64,000 nt of DNA from Gentiana macrophylla (Eukaryota > Streptophyta > Magnoliopsida > Gentianales > Gentianaceae). The notes below the pieces were generated by a model. It was not told the DNA's origin. It searched no databases and saw only the letters and a list, made by a program, of their open reading frames with translations. Of this stretch, positions 34,401 to 45,415 are shown one piece after another (within the stretch, counting starts at the first letter, position 1; each line of letters begins with the position of its first letter). Made by a program: the position numbers and the translations under genes. The stretch lies in assembly GCA_026214975.1 (NCBI GenBank), contig CM047806.1, positions 96,123,811-96,187,810 on the forward strand. Direction: 5' to 3'.

Positions 34401-34680
34401 CACCAATGAGAGGAGTAAAGCGCTTTTGGTCGAAAAGAAAGTTGAGCCCGAGGTATGTTGGACCTTTTGAAATTCTGGAGAGGATTGGACCTTTAGCCTA
34501 TAGACTTCAGTTGCCAGAGTCTATGTCCAGAGTTCACAACGTCTTCCATGTTTCAATGTTGAAGAAGTGCTTGACGAAGACAGAGGTTGAGTCTACAGTG
34601 GATCCCGAGATACTTCAGACAACCTCGCTTATGATGAAAAGCCGATTAAGATTACGAACAGAAGGAAAAGATGATTAAGA
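31430..34680 (+). pseudogene. gypsy pol remnant (PR, RT, RNase H, IN)
   Basis: Blocks seen are: protease MIRVGNLVVGALFD and FDAILDIGGYP; RT with CIDY (32177), [14 protein letters not shown] (about 32383), [10 protein letters not shown] (about 32470) and [20 protein letters not shown] (about 32600); RNase H, open at 32878-33315, with [40 protein letters not shown] and [11 protein letters not shown]; integrase pieces at 33480-34150; GPY/F tail at 34184-34678 (VGDRVYLKASPMRG, LSPRYVGPFEI, HNVFHVSMLKKCL). Stops and shifts rule out function. Confidence 0.9.
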
Positions 34681-34822
34681 GAAAGATGGTTCATTGGTTC
34701 TTGTTCGGTGGAGCAATCATACACTGAGGAAGCAACTTGGGAAGTTGAGGTGATATGATCAACGACTTCCGGAGTTTTGGATTTACCAGTATGCGTTCAA
34801 GTTTTCGAGGACGAAACTCCTC

Positions 34823-34835
34823 TTAAGGGGAGGAA
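34823..34835 (+). promoter_or_regulatory. Polypurine tract of the gypsy element
   Basis: TTAAGGGGAGGAA sits immediately before the 3' LTR. Confidence 0.85.
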
Positions 34836-36756
34836 TGTAATATTCCGATTCTCGAAAAAGAAGCGACGTGTCAATTTGCGAACGAAATATTATATTTATT
34901 CTTTATGGAATTTAAGTATTTTATTTATGTATATATATATATAATGCAGTATGTATATATATGTGGATTTAAATGATTGGTATTTTTATGGAATATTAGG
35001 GTGTTAACCACAAGATTAATTAGTGGAGAGGTTATTATTTGGAAATAACCTCCCATTAATCAAAAGGAGTTTCGATTTTGCTTTGTACGTTAAAAAAAAG
35101 AGAGGCGCTGTTGAGAGCAAGGGTAGAAGAAGAAGACTTTTGCTAATTCCGGTTCGATACTTCACCGTTTGTAGTTCCGTTTGAAGCGAGAGAATTGTGG
35201 AATAACAAGGATCGTTTTGATATCGCTTTGGTTACCAAAGCTGCAGATTTTGCTGAATTTCGGATCGGTTTGGGCTGCATCGGTAAGGAGAAACCCTACG
35301 TTTCGAGTTTTTTTTTGATATGTGGTATTTGTGTTGATTCTTGTTGTTTTGGGGACTTAAATTACGTTAAATTGATGTCTATGAGATGGTTGAGATTTTG
35401 GTATGGATAGTAGATTATTTCGACACGATTAGGTTGAGAAAGATTGGGTTTTAATTGAAAATCGAAGGAAAACAATGAAGGATCGCGTTTGATTTCGAAA
35501 TTCCCGAGTCGGACGGGCGTCCGGTTTTCGGACGGGCGTCCAACCTTGACGGGCGTCTGGGATCCTCGGACGGGCGCCTGAGGTGCGCTTTTGATCTGAG
35601 ATTGAAAGGGATGTCCGGGCGGGCGTCCACTATTTTGGACGAGCGTCCCAGAGCCTTCGAGACGGGCGCCTGGTCCATCGACGGAGTCCACCTGGGCCCG
35701 GGTCTCCCACTTGTTTAAGTTGGCTTTCGAATATCATTTAGGGTTGTTTAATCAACCTTAAACCTTTATAAATGTACTACTATTATATTATAACACCTTT
35801 AAAGCTTATTTAAGTTTAGAATTGGTTCTTGATCATGATGAGTGGTGTCAGTAAGGATGTGTTATCTAAATGAACTAGGATGGTTAGTTAATCACCTAAT
35901 ACAACACAACTTGCTAGATAAAAGATTAAACACCATGTGGTCTTGGGTAGATCCTGAAGATCTATAGCGTGATGTATGAACAGACAGACAAAGTGAGTGT
36001 CCTATCGGCTGCGCAGCCTATAGGCATCGCCAGTATGTTCATACTATCGGAACCGATTATTGTATCCTCGAAGATTTCAATACGTTCCGGGGGTTATGTA
36101 TCCTGAAGATTTCAATATGTCACGTTCCACCTTGATAGCATGTTGTAACAAAGATAAGCTAAGTAGTTACAGTTTAGGCATATTGGGAGATGTAACCTTT
36201 ATGCGTAGAATCGAGTCTGTCTTGCCTTTTAATAGAAATTTGATAATAAATCTTATTTATATTCTAAACTCAAACGCATTTCTCTTCTTTCTCGAGTATT
36301 ATATACTTACCCCTTGTGCATGTTTTTGGTTATATGTGCTTGGGGGTGAGAAAGCGAATGTGAGTCTGAGTTTTTAGAGAGTATGTCCTGAGGAGGATCT
36401 CTGAGCTTGATATTTCATTTTGCACTTTTGTTTACATTGGCGATGTTGCACTCTTTTTTTTATATACTTTGTTCATAGTACTTTGGGATGACGTGTGTTC
36501 ATCATTATTTCTTATTTCATAGCGTTTCGTTTGGACTTTCGAGGACTTCCGTTGTATGTTTTGATACACGTTCACTTTTAGTATCTTTTTAAGTATTCCA
36601 AGATCTTTATGGATATTTATTACCCGAGCATTAAATTCGCGCACTTTGATTGTATTGATTGTAGGCTTACATATATAAATGAATTAAATTTTATTCATAT
36701 ATGTGCGAACGCCGTATTTCGGATAAGGGCTGGAATCCGAACGAGCAGGCGTTACA
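34836..36756 (+). repeat. 3' LTR of the gypsy element
   Basis: 1921 bp, ending GGCGTTACA and followed by the AGAGC duplication. Confidence 0.9.
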
Positions 36757-36802
36757 AGAGCGGATCTAATCAGTATTCAGATATCGCTTTCTTACGTATA
36801 TC

Positions 36803-37655
36803 AGTAATATCCCGACCTTTCGTAAAAAGGCAGGCATGTCTTTTTACGGAAATGGAATATTATATTTAATTCTAATTCATAATGGAATTAAGAATAAAAG
36901 AGAAAAGGAGAAGAAAAAAAAGGAATTTATTGAGAATTAATTATGATTTATGGAATAATAATTATAATTATTTTTGTGGGAAGTTTTATTTGGAAATTAA
37001 CTGCCCATTAAGAGAGGAGTGTTGCCTAGGAGTTATCAGAAGAAAAGAAATGGTGTTCGAACTCTGAGAAAGAGAGGAAAACAGAAAAGAAAAGCAAAAG
37101 AGAATTCTCCAAAATTCTCACAAGTCCGTTATCGGTTTTCAGAATCGTTCGAAGATTCGGAATCAGCAGGACAAGATGATCGTTTTGGTACAAGAAAGTT
37201 GGAGATGCTTGATGATGTACAATCTAGTACAATGTAGTACTCGTTGAGGAGTTTGATGATGATATGTGACGGAGATGCTTGATGATGTTTTCGTGTTGTT
37301 TTAGTTTATAAACATTGTACTAGATTGTATTGTATATTTTGTTTTAAAGAACCTGCTGTACTTTTGTTTCAAGTTTGTATGATAAGTTGTTGTATCTTTT
37401 CTTTGGATATCGTACTTTTGTAAGAACTTGGGAAATTCGTTGTTGTAAGTTAAGCTTTCTACCTTTAGTCGGTTTGTAATCTTTTCTTAGCAACATTTAT
37501 GATGTTTTGCCGAGTCTTTTTAGCTTCCGTTTGCTAAACTCGATGCGACGTAGTAGATGCTGATGTATAATATTGAGTTTATTTAATATTATACGCGCCA
37601 CGAACGCTTTTTTTAGTATAAGATTTGATGCTTAGAGCAGGCGTTATAGTAATAC
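36803..37655 (+). repeat. Deleted LTR relic related to the solo LTR at 58832
   Basis: It starts GTAATATCCCGACCTTTCG. It shares in order TTCGAACTCT, GGTTTTCAGAATCG (cf. GGTTTCGGAATCG), GAAGATTCG, CTTTTGTTTCAAGTTTGTA, CTTTAGTCGGTTTGTA and TTTATTTAATATTATACG with 58832-61028, but it is much shorter. It ends near CAGGCGTTATA. Confidence 0.65.
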
Positions 37656-37817
37656 TAATCAATAGGGCAACGTTGGTTAGTGCTACAAGAGCTCGTGCTA
37701 CAACAACTGTGACGGATAAAATATCAATTCAAATTTTTATTGCTTAAAAAGTCTGTTTTAAATTGTCAAGTTTGAAATAATGATTTGAGAGAGTAGGAAA
37801 AAAATGGAGGAAGTACT

Positions 37818-37896
37818 TTTTTTTTTCTTCCCCAAATGGGGTTCGAACACTGATCTCCATACTGGATAATAGTCTAGCTCACCATTAGACCGATGC
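37818..37896 (-). mobile_element. Short SINE or retro-tRNA-like copy
   Basis: Read on the minus strand it has TCTAATGGTGAGCTAGA (A-box-like), then GTGTTCGAACCCC (B box), then a poly(A)-like tail. GGAAGTACT repeats directly at 37809-37817 and 37897-37905. At 79 bp it may be a truncated SINE or a reverse-transcribed tRNA fragment. Confidence 0.6.
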
Positions 37897-38011
37897 GGAA
37901 GTACTATTTTAAAAGAAAAACAAACAAACATTTTATTACGTTGATGTAAGATGTCTTGTCATTTCTCTAAAAAAAATTTAAAAATGTCATGCTTTCTAAT
38001 TGTCTATATTC

Positions 38012-38136
38012 TTTTTTTTTTTCTTTCTTTTTTCTGAAACGAAAGGAAGGGAACGGGGGATGGTGGAATCGAGCCCCTGCCTTCCCATCGGCGCCAGCAG
38101 AAAAGCAGGGTGGCTAACCACTCGATAATGCAAAAC
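38012..38136 (-). mobile_element. SINE with 18-bp target duplication
   Basis: On the minus strand it carries GAGTGGTTAGCCACCC (A box, about 38110-38120), GGGGCTCGATTCC (B box, about 38065-38075) and ends in an A/G-rich tail. The 18-mer TTCTAATTGTCTATATTC flanks it exactly at 37994-38011 and 38137-38154. Confidence 0.88.
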
Positions 38137-38369
38137 TTCTAATTGTCTATATTCAACGATGTCTGTTTCCTGATGGTCTATAAAAAATGAAAGAGGATAA
38201 CCACACACAAATATAAAAATAAAATAATAATAATAATACTAATAATAGTAAGATGGAAGGATGCAACAAAAACAAAAGTCAAAAGTGGTTCTCTTTAGAT
38301 AAGATCAGAGGCAATAATTGACTATTCATCGCCCTCAAAAAAATTGTTTATTAATATTCGTTTATCCAT

Positions 38370-38614
38370 GTTTTATTACGAATTATATCCGGAAAATTTG
38401 ATTAATACACTATTTTTAAAAATATATCCAAAATCTATATTTTTTGAAATTCAAAATCTTCGTCTATCCCCGTCTATAAATGAAAGAATCCGCCCATTTT
38501 TAGGCGAATCCGCCTATTTTTCGCCCATTTACCCGCCCACCCGGGGACCGCCAATGATGAGAGAATTCGCCCATCAGAATGAGAGAATCCGTCTGTTGCC
38601 CATTATGGGCGGTT

Positions 38615-38681
<67 letters not shown>

Positions 38682-39240
38682 TTTCACATTTCTTGGCTTA
38701 TATCGTTACGATCGTTCTTCACACCTACAATGAAGAGATTCGAATTTTTTGTATGAAAGAAAGCCGAAATGTGAAGAAAGAAATCGTATGGAATCTGAAA
38801 AAACTGAAATTATGCTTCGAATTTGAACCTTCGAATCTCTATGAACCGTCAAATTTTTCTTCACACCTACAATGGAGGAGAAAGTCAAATTTTTTTTTTA
38901 TCTCTAATGAAAAAAAGTCGAAATTGGAGGAGAGGTGGGCGAAATTTGAGGGAAGAATCAAAAAATGGGCAAAAAAAATTGGGTGAAACCGCCCATATGG
39001 GCGGAAAAACGGGCGGATTCTCTCATTCTGATGGGCAGATTCTCTCATCATGGCGGGTAAATGGGCAGTGCCGGCAACGGGTGGGGGGTAAATGGCCTGA
39101 TTCGCGTAAAAATGGGCGGATTCTCTCATTTTAAGGCAGGAGATAGACGAAGATTTTGAATTTCATGAGGTGTAGATTTCAGATATATTTTCAAAAATAG
39201 TGTATTAAGCGAATTTGCCCAATTATATGATGAGAATAAC
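38370..39240. mobile_element. Non-autonomous element with terminal inverted repeats over 200 bp
   Basis: AATACACTATTTTTAAAAAT, TTGAAATTCAAAATCTTCGT and GAATGAGAGAATCC on the left recur inverted on the right (39010-39205). Both arms hold several CCGCCCATTTT-type motifs and GAGAGAATC units. The centre has a TA microsatellite and two copies of CTTCACACCTACAATG (38719 and 38859). Long TIRs suggest a Mutator-like element. No transposase remains. Confidence 0.7.
38619..38677. repeat. (TA)n microsatellite
   Basis: About 29 TA units lie within the long-TIR element. Confidence 0.95.
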
Positions 39241-40118
39241 TCCGATTATGAAGAAAGTTTCATCATGGCTAAGCTAACAATCATTACAATATTTTTATTT
39301 TTGAGCATTTTATGTGAAAAAGGAAAATTTAAAAACAGTTTGAAATTGTTTCACAAGTTGGGGAATGGACTCGATCCACCGAAGGACTTCATGGTGAGCT
39401 TGGAAGATTCAACGTGCGGGAATCGTTATCATCAATGGAATCGCATGTGGACAAGCTTTTCGAGTAAGGGGATGAGATGAGGTAGCACATCCAAGTTAAA
39501 TAATAATCTCTATTAATGTATTAAGTTAGTAGTTAGTCATGTGGGTTTTTTTATGTATTGTGTTAACCTAAATGAGCTTTGTAGCCTATAAATAAGCTAA
39601 CTCCTCTAAGTTGAGATAATCGGATGTTATCAATTATCTTCATATGAATGAAAATCTCTAGAGCTTGGTTTAGCTCTTTTGTTTACCTATTTACTTTGTA
39701 GATCTTCTACATCATTATATCTTCATCATAGACTATCTCTAATAATATCCTTTTATATCACCCTCTAACTACATCGTTTTCTGTTCAGTTACATTTTTTG
39801 AACACTTTATAAATCAATCTACTCCAACAAATATCCTTCGTACAATCGTCTTAAAACAATTTTTTTCTATAAACCAAATGAATTCCTTGCACAAATCATC
39901 TCAAAGCATCTGTAACATGAAATTCCAAGACTCAATAAAACAACAAAAATAAACTAAAAGACAACAAATTTCCTCCACAATATGTGAAGAATGAAGAACT
40001 TTCATGCTTCATTTGCTTTTAGATGTGGAGAAGAGCTTCAACATATTTGTTAAAGTGCCAAAAAAAAAATTAAGAAAGAAAGAAATGAACCTTAAGAAAA
40101 TGAAAGAGAGTCAAAATA

Positions 40119-40123
<5 letters not shown>

Positions 40124-40187
<64 letters not shown>
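40124..40187. repeat. (TA)n microsatellite
   Basis: About 32 TA units lie just beside the copia element at 40226. Confidence 0.95.
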
Positions 40188-40190
<3 letters not shown>

Positions 40191-40225
40191 AATACCTTTT
40201 TTAGTATGAAATTCCGTAAATGCAC

Positions 40226-40404
40226 GGTTAACAGAATAGCATAGGAAGAAATCTTTCATTGGATTATGTTTTGTCTAGTACATAGTAGTTATAGATGCTC
40301 CTAGACACTAGGCACAATAGGAGCATTACACTTGGCACAATACAATGGTGACACATGTCACTACAACACAATATTATCTACTATCTAATTCTTATTTCTC
40401 AACA
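40226..40404 (-). repeat. 3' LTR of minus-strand copia element
   Basis: 179 bp; the plus strand reads GGTTAACAGAATAGC to TCTCAACA. The first T of the expected TGTTAACA is G here. Confidence 0.9.
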
Positions 40405-40526
40405 TCCCCCCTCAAACTAAAGGTGGGTACAACAACCACATTTAGTTTGGTTCTGAAAGTTCTCAAATGAGGTGCAAGCAAGGCCTTAGTGAGGGCATCA
40501 ACAATCTGCATAGAGGAAGGCACATA

Positions 40527-43030
40527 CTAGACTGATAGCTGCTTGTCCATGACTTGATTTCTGATGTAGTGAATGTCGACTTCAATATGTTTGGTCCTGG
40601 CATGGTATACATGATTCTGAGCAAGAAAAGTGGCACTTAAGTTATCACACCGTGCTACAGGAACATCAGGTAAACATGTCCCCATTTCCTTCAAAAGCTG
40701 TTTGATCCAAAATATTTCTGATGACAAATTAGCTAAGGACTCAGATTCGACTCGAAGATTTGATCTAGAAACCACATTCTGTTTCTTGGAACTCCAATAG
40801 ACCAAGGAATCACCAACATACACGCAATAACCTGCAAAGGACTTCATGTCTGATAGGTAACAAGCCCAATCTGCATCATTGAAACCAGACAGATGCAGGG
40901 TACCTCTGGACCTAAAAAGTATGCCATTGTGTAAAGTGGCTTTAACATACCTAAGCAATCTTTTAAGGGCTCCCCAGTGATCAAGTGTGGGATTCTGCAT
41001 ATATTGACTCAGTTAATTAGCTGAGTAAGCAAGATCAGGTCTTATACAAGTCAAATATTGCAATCCGCTTATGGCACTCTTATAGATAGTGGGATTTTTC
41101 ATAGGTTCACCTTGACCAGGTAGCAGGTGTTGTCCAGGAACCATAGGAGTGTCACATGGTTTAATATGGTCAAGTTGCAGTCTTTTCAGTAGCTGTGAAG
41201 CGTAGTGTCCTTGAGTGAGATACAAACCATATGTATCTGATTCAGGTCTAAGAGTGGGACTTGGACAAGTGTGTGTGTGTGGGACTTGGACTTTGAACTG
41301 GTGTGTTTGTGGGACTTGGGCTCTGCACAGGTGTATAGGACTTGTACTGTGTGTATGTAAATCTGGAGAAGAGAAAGTAAGAGAAGAAGGTTGTACCTCT
41401 TGCTGTACTTCTTATTGTGTGGTGGTTTGAGCCTGAACATCCTCCCCTGCAAGTCCTACCTCAGATGCACTAGTACCAGACAAGGAATGTGAAGTAGAGA
41501 TATCAGGGATAGGAATGGAAAGAGAGGTAAACAAGGTAGGGTCAGTAAGGATTTCTTTATGATGTCCTTGGACAAAACCTTCGGTGAAAGGGAACTCACT
41601 TTCATTGAAGGTCACATTTCTGGTGATGTACACCCGTCCAGAGGTGTTTAGGAATTTATATCCTTTGTGACAAGGACTAACACCTAGATAAGTGCATTTG
41701 CTTGTGTGAAATCTAAATTTGGTAGGAAAGAAAGGTCTCAATTGGGGAAAGCAAGCACAGCCAAAAACCTTATAGAACTTGTAGTCAGGCTTTTTGTTAT
41801 ACAAAACCTCAAAATGTGATTTGTTGTGAAGAACTGGTGTAGGAAGGGCATTAATTACTGAAACTGCCTCAAGAAAGCTATCCCACCGGAATCTAAGAGG
41901 GAGAGAGGCTTATGCCATTTGAGTGAGTCCTAGTTCAACTATGTGTCTATGTTTTATCTTAGTCTACCATTCTGTTGGTGGGCATGAGGACAAGGGTGTC
42001 TAAATTGGATGCTCCGATCTTTAAGATAGTTTTCAAGACTCATATACTCCCCCCCCCAATATGTATGAACACACTTGATCCTAGCCCTAAACTGGTTTTC
42101 AACTAACTTTTGAAACAGAATAAAAATAGAACAGACATCAGACTTTGATTTTAAAGGAAATATCCAAGTAAATCTGGACCAATCATCAATAAAGTGCACA
42201 TAATAAGAAAAGCCAGAAACAGATTTGACAGGGGCAGGACCCCAAACATCAGAGTGAACCAAGTCAAGTACATGAGTAGCATGGGAACTAGAACTAGAGC
42301 AAGGTAGGGCATGGCCCTTACCATACTAACAAGCATCACAAAAATTCAACTCATCATTCACTTTAACATTACAAGATTGAAAAATATGGTTCAAGACACA
42401 TGCCTGTAGGATGTCCTAAACGTCTATGCCAGACATTATGATATTTATTGGGGTTGGCAACACTCAAGTGTGCACTTAGGGAAGCAGGAGCAGATTGATT
42501 GATGGAAGGCTTGAATTTGGAGTGAAGGGAGGTATCATTTGGAAGCATGATCTGGTACATGCCATCCCTGAGTGTTCCTTGCAGAAGAAGAGTCCATGTT
42601 GCTTTGTCCTTCACATAGCAAGAAAAGGGAGTGAATTCCACAATAACATGATTATCATAAAGTAATTTAGACAGGCTGATTAAATTTTTGGTGATAAGTG
42701 GCACATGTAAGACATTTTTTAAAGTCAAAGTGGTGTGTGGACACCGTGTGGGAAAATAAGTTTGGCCAATGTGAAGGATAGGTAACTTCTCACCATTTCC
42801 AACAGCTAAATTTTCAGAACCATTGTAACCTGAACTGAGGTGGAGATTGTTAATATCAGCAGTGAGATGGTTTGTGGCTCCACTATCCATGTACCAAGCT
42901 GCATCCCCAACAGACTGTGGTGAAGCTACATAGGCCTGTTTGTGATCAGCACCAGAGGTGTTGGTAGGAGGTACAAAGTCTTCTTCAAACCTGTGCCAAC
43001 AAGAGGTCACTATGTGTCCAGTTTTGCCCA
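40527..43030 (-). pseudogene. copia pol remnant (PR, IN, RNase H; RT deleted)
   Basis: Protease: AAWYMDSGATNHLTAD. Pre-integrase: YHNVWHRRLGHPTG. Integrase: FSYYVHFIDDWSRFTWIFPL and PHAHQQNGR. Integrase C-terminal region: YKVFGCACFPQLRPF and YITRNVTFNE. After a low-complexity His/Thr/Ser segment the next recognisable sequence is the RT end (PTIYKSAISGLQYLTCIRPD), then RNase H (LHLSGFNDADWACYLSDMKS, ARTKHIEVDIHYIR). No YVDD block lies between about 41412 and 41225, where only 190 bases remain. Confidence 0.88.
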
Positions 43031-44165
43031 TAACTGGCACACCATTTTATTCCCAGAGTAACCTTCTGATCCTCTACCACCTCCATTTCTGCCTCTTCCA
43101 CCAGTACCCTGCTGATTTGGTGATCTTCCTCCAGAATTTCCATAGGAAGCATTGGCTCGAATTTGTTGTCCTTGAGCTAGATTAGCAACATGACCAATCC
43201 ATGAGTATCTTGCTATGAGCCTTTCATGAGTCATGAGTTGAGATTGAACATCCTGCCAACTCAAAGACCCAACTCTTGATGTAATATTCACCACAACGGA
43301 TTCAGTCTCTATCTGGACCTCATAGAGTAGCCAGGATCAGTTCAGATTCGGTCATAGGATAGCATGCAAGAGTGAGTCGGGTTATGCGAATAGGATTTCA
43401 TTCAGGCTTAGTAATCGGACATAGATTTTGACCCTTTCGAGGCTCTAGCCAGGGCATCTTTGTATTCCAAATTCTTGATTCGACTCTTGTTAAAACAGAG
43501 TTTCAAGGGTAGTCCAAACTTCATGAGCTATAGCACAACCAATAACTTCACTCAAAGCTTGTTCTATCATGGAACCAAGCAACCAAACCATTAACAAATT
43601 ATCTTTGGTATTCCAAATTCGCTTTATCATATGGAAAGCATGATTTGAGTGGTGTAAAGGATTGTTCATCGTAGGGCTGGGATCAAGAGATGTTCTTCCA
43701 ATTTATAACCTTTAATAATGGGAAGAATCAGTATACCTCCATAATGAGATAGTTCTGCAATCCAACTTTACAAAGGCAAGTTTGATTCGATTATTGGAAA
43801 ATGGTGGATCGCAGCAGAGGTGTGGTAGGATTTGGGCTAATGTAAACCAAGAAAAGCGGAGTAGCACAAAGTGGTTCTTAAATTTCCACACCGAGACTCG
43901 GATTTAGTAAAAGATGGACCACTTTGAGTGTTTAAAGATGAAATACCTGAGCTCGAAATCGGGATTCCGGTGACTACACTGTCGGAGAAGAAAAGGAAAT
44001 TCAGTCTTGTAGTTGAAGACCCGAAAATATGTCTTGTAGTCTGAGTTTGAGCTCCAATGGCCTCTATACTGGACATCAAGGTGGAATTTGTGTTAATGAA
44101 GACACCAAGCTGACCGGAGCTCCAATGTCTGAGCTTCCCGTCGCCGGAGGCGCGGTGGTTGCCAT
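43010..44165 (-). pseudogene. copia gag remnant
   Basis: The ATG at 44165 starts MATTAPPATGSSDIGA. The middle of gag is broken. The C-terminal part reads SLSWQDVQSQLMTHERLIAR, then a Gly/Asn-rich segment (GGRGRNGGGRGSEG), then a zinc knuckle beginning VCQ and continuing GHIVTSCWHR in the next frame. Confidence 0.75.
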
Positions 44166-44187
44166 GAGGAAACCGGCTCTGATGCCA

Positions 44188-44370
44188 TGTTAACAGAATA
44201 TCATATCTAGGAAGAAATCTTTCATTGGATTATGCTTTGTCCAGTACATAGTAGATATAGATGCTCCTAGACATTAGGCACAATGAGGACCATTACACTT
44301 GGCACAATACAATGGTGACACATGTCACTACAACATAATATTATCTACTATCTAATTTTTATTCTCAACA
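44188..44370 (-). repeat. 5' LTR of minus-strand copia element
   Basis: 183 bp; plus strand TGTTAACAGAATATC to TTCTCAACA, nearly identical to the other LTR. The primer site abuts it at 44176-44187. Confidence 0.9.
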
Positions 44371-44563
44371 TGCACAAACGAAGAAATGAGCAGAACAAGA
44401 GGTAGGAAGAAAAATGAGGAGAGGGAAGAAAATTCAATCAAAGTGTTGATCCTGTTCACTTAAGATGGACTTGTCAACTGGAGTATTAAGTAGCAGATTT
44501 ATAATAAATGACCCTATAATTGTGCTTAAAAAATAGAACGTAGGACACTATTTGTGTGGATTA

Positions 44564-44918
44564 TGTAGTAATCTGGGCCCAAATCCATATAAGAGGAGGG
44601 GCCTCATCCTCAAAACCTAGGTTATGAGGTGAGGGAAGTCTATGTCTTTATATGGTGGGTTACACAATCACAAGTTCCCAATGTGAGATACTTTAACACG
44701 CCCCCTCAAGTGTGGGTCTGGGCACTCTCAAGGCCAACAAAGAGGCCCAACCCTTGCACAATAATGGGGTGACTCTGATACCATGTAGTAATCTGGGCCC
44801 AAACTCATATAAGAGGAGGGGCATCATCCTCAAAACCTAGGTTGTGAGGTGAGGGAAATCCATCTCTTTATATGGTGGGTTACACAATCACAAGTTCCCA
44901 ATGTGGGATACTTTAACA
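44564..44918 (-). mobile_element. TRIM retrotransposon with 135-bp LTRs
   Basis: The element is 355 bp, flanked by GATTA (44559-44563 and 44919-44923). LTRs 44564-44698 and 44784-44918 are almost identical (TGTAGTAATCTGGGCCCA to GATACTTTAACA). The 85-bp interior has a primer site on the minus strand (TGGTATCAGAG, 44773-44783) and a purine tract (rc of CGCCCCCTCAAG) at 44699. There is no coding sequence. LTR similarity implies a fairly recent insertion. Confidence 0.93.
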
Positions 44919-44940
44919 GATTACAAATTTGCTTCATACA

Positions 44941-45190
44941 TATTCTCGTCTCAAAATATAAGTCTGTTTGGACTTTTGACATGGTTAAAAAAACAAGGAA
45001 CTCTGAGATACACTTTGACTACTATTAATACGATACTTGTAAAATAATGAAAAGTATTTAAATTTATAATAAATTATGAATAAATAAAAAATTATGCGAT
45101 AAATACTTCATTGCTATTATGAGCAAAGTTATATTTTGAGACAAAACCAAAAAATCAAACAAATTTATATTTTGGTATCTTGGGGCAGAG
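44941..45190. mobile_element. MITE, family B
   Basis: CTCAAAATATAAGTCTGTTT near the left end is mirrored by CAAATTTATATTTTGG at the right. The interior matches 17045-17285 and the outer MITE at 46090. Confidence 0.55.
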
Positions 45191-45201
45191 GACGGTGTAA
45201 T

Positions 45202-45380
45202 AATATTTAGGGGAGTGATAGGTTTTACTCCCTCAAGTCTACATCATTTTTACACTATCATCATCTCACCACATATTTTTCACTTATAAAAAAACAAAAA
45301 AACAAAAATTGAAAACAGTCACAACCACAAGATTACATGGTGTATACTTAGGGGAGTAACTCTATCATTACCATAATATT
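45202..45380. mobile_element. MITE with ~38-bp inverted ends
   Basis: AATATTTAGGGGAGTGATAG then TACTCCCTCAAGT is mirrored by ACTTAGGGGAGTAAC then TATCATTACCATAATATT. The inner part of each arm is itself nearly self-complementary (GGGGAGT and ACTCCC). Confidence 0.7.
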
Positions 45381-45415
45381 TATATGAGAAATTATAGATT
45401 CAGATCACTGTAACA

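Larger units (their letters stand above)
27922..36756 (+). mobile_element. Ty3/gypsy LTR retrotransposon, complete structure
   Basis: The element is 8835 bp with a perfect target duplication AGAGC (27917-27921 and 36757-36761). LTRs start TGTAATATTCCGATTCTCG and end GGCGTTAC(A/T). Gag, protease, RT, RNase H and integrase follow in gypsy order, and the C terminus (KLSPRYVGPFEI, then a HT--EATWE-like tail) suggests a chromovirus (Tekay/Del-like), which is a tentative lineage call. It lies antisense inside the receptor kinase intron. Frames are broken many times. Confidence 0.93.
40226..44370 (-). mobile_element. Ty1/copia element with very short LTRs, lacking the RT core
   Basis: The element is 4145 bp with a perfect TGCAC duplication (40221-40225 and 44371-44375). 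LTRs are only 179 and 183 bp. On the minus strand the order is PBS TGGCATCAGAGC (44176-44187), gag, protease, integrase, a small RT tail, RNase H, and a purine tract before 40404. The short LTRs and RNase H style fit the Ale/Retrofit lineage. It lies in sense within the receptor intron. Confidence 0.92.

Noticed and set aside
41215..41430. Plus-strand 71-codon frame
   Set aside because: Low-complexity GTGTGT sequence inside the minus-strand copia element.
44564..44918. Cassandra-type TRIM with 5S rRNA promoter
   Set aside because: I compared the LTR with the 5S rRNA A and C boxes and saw no match.
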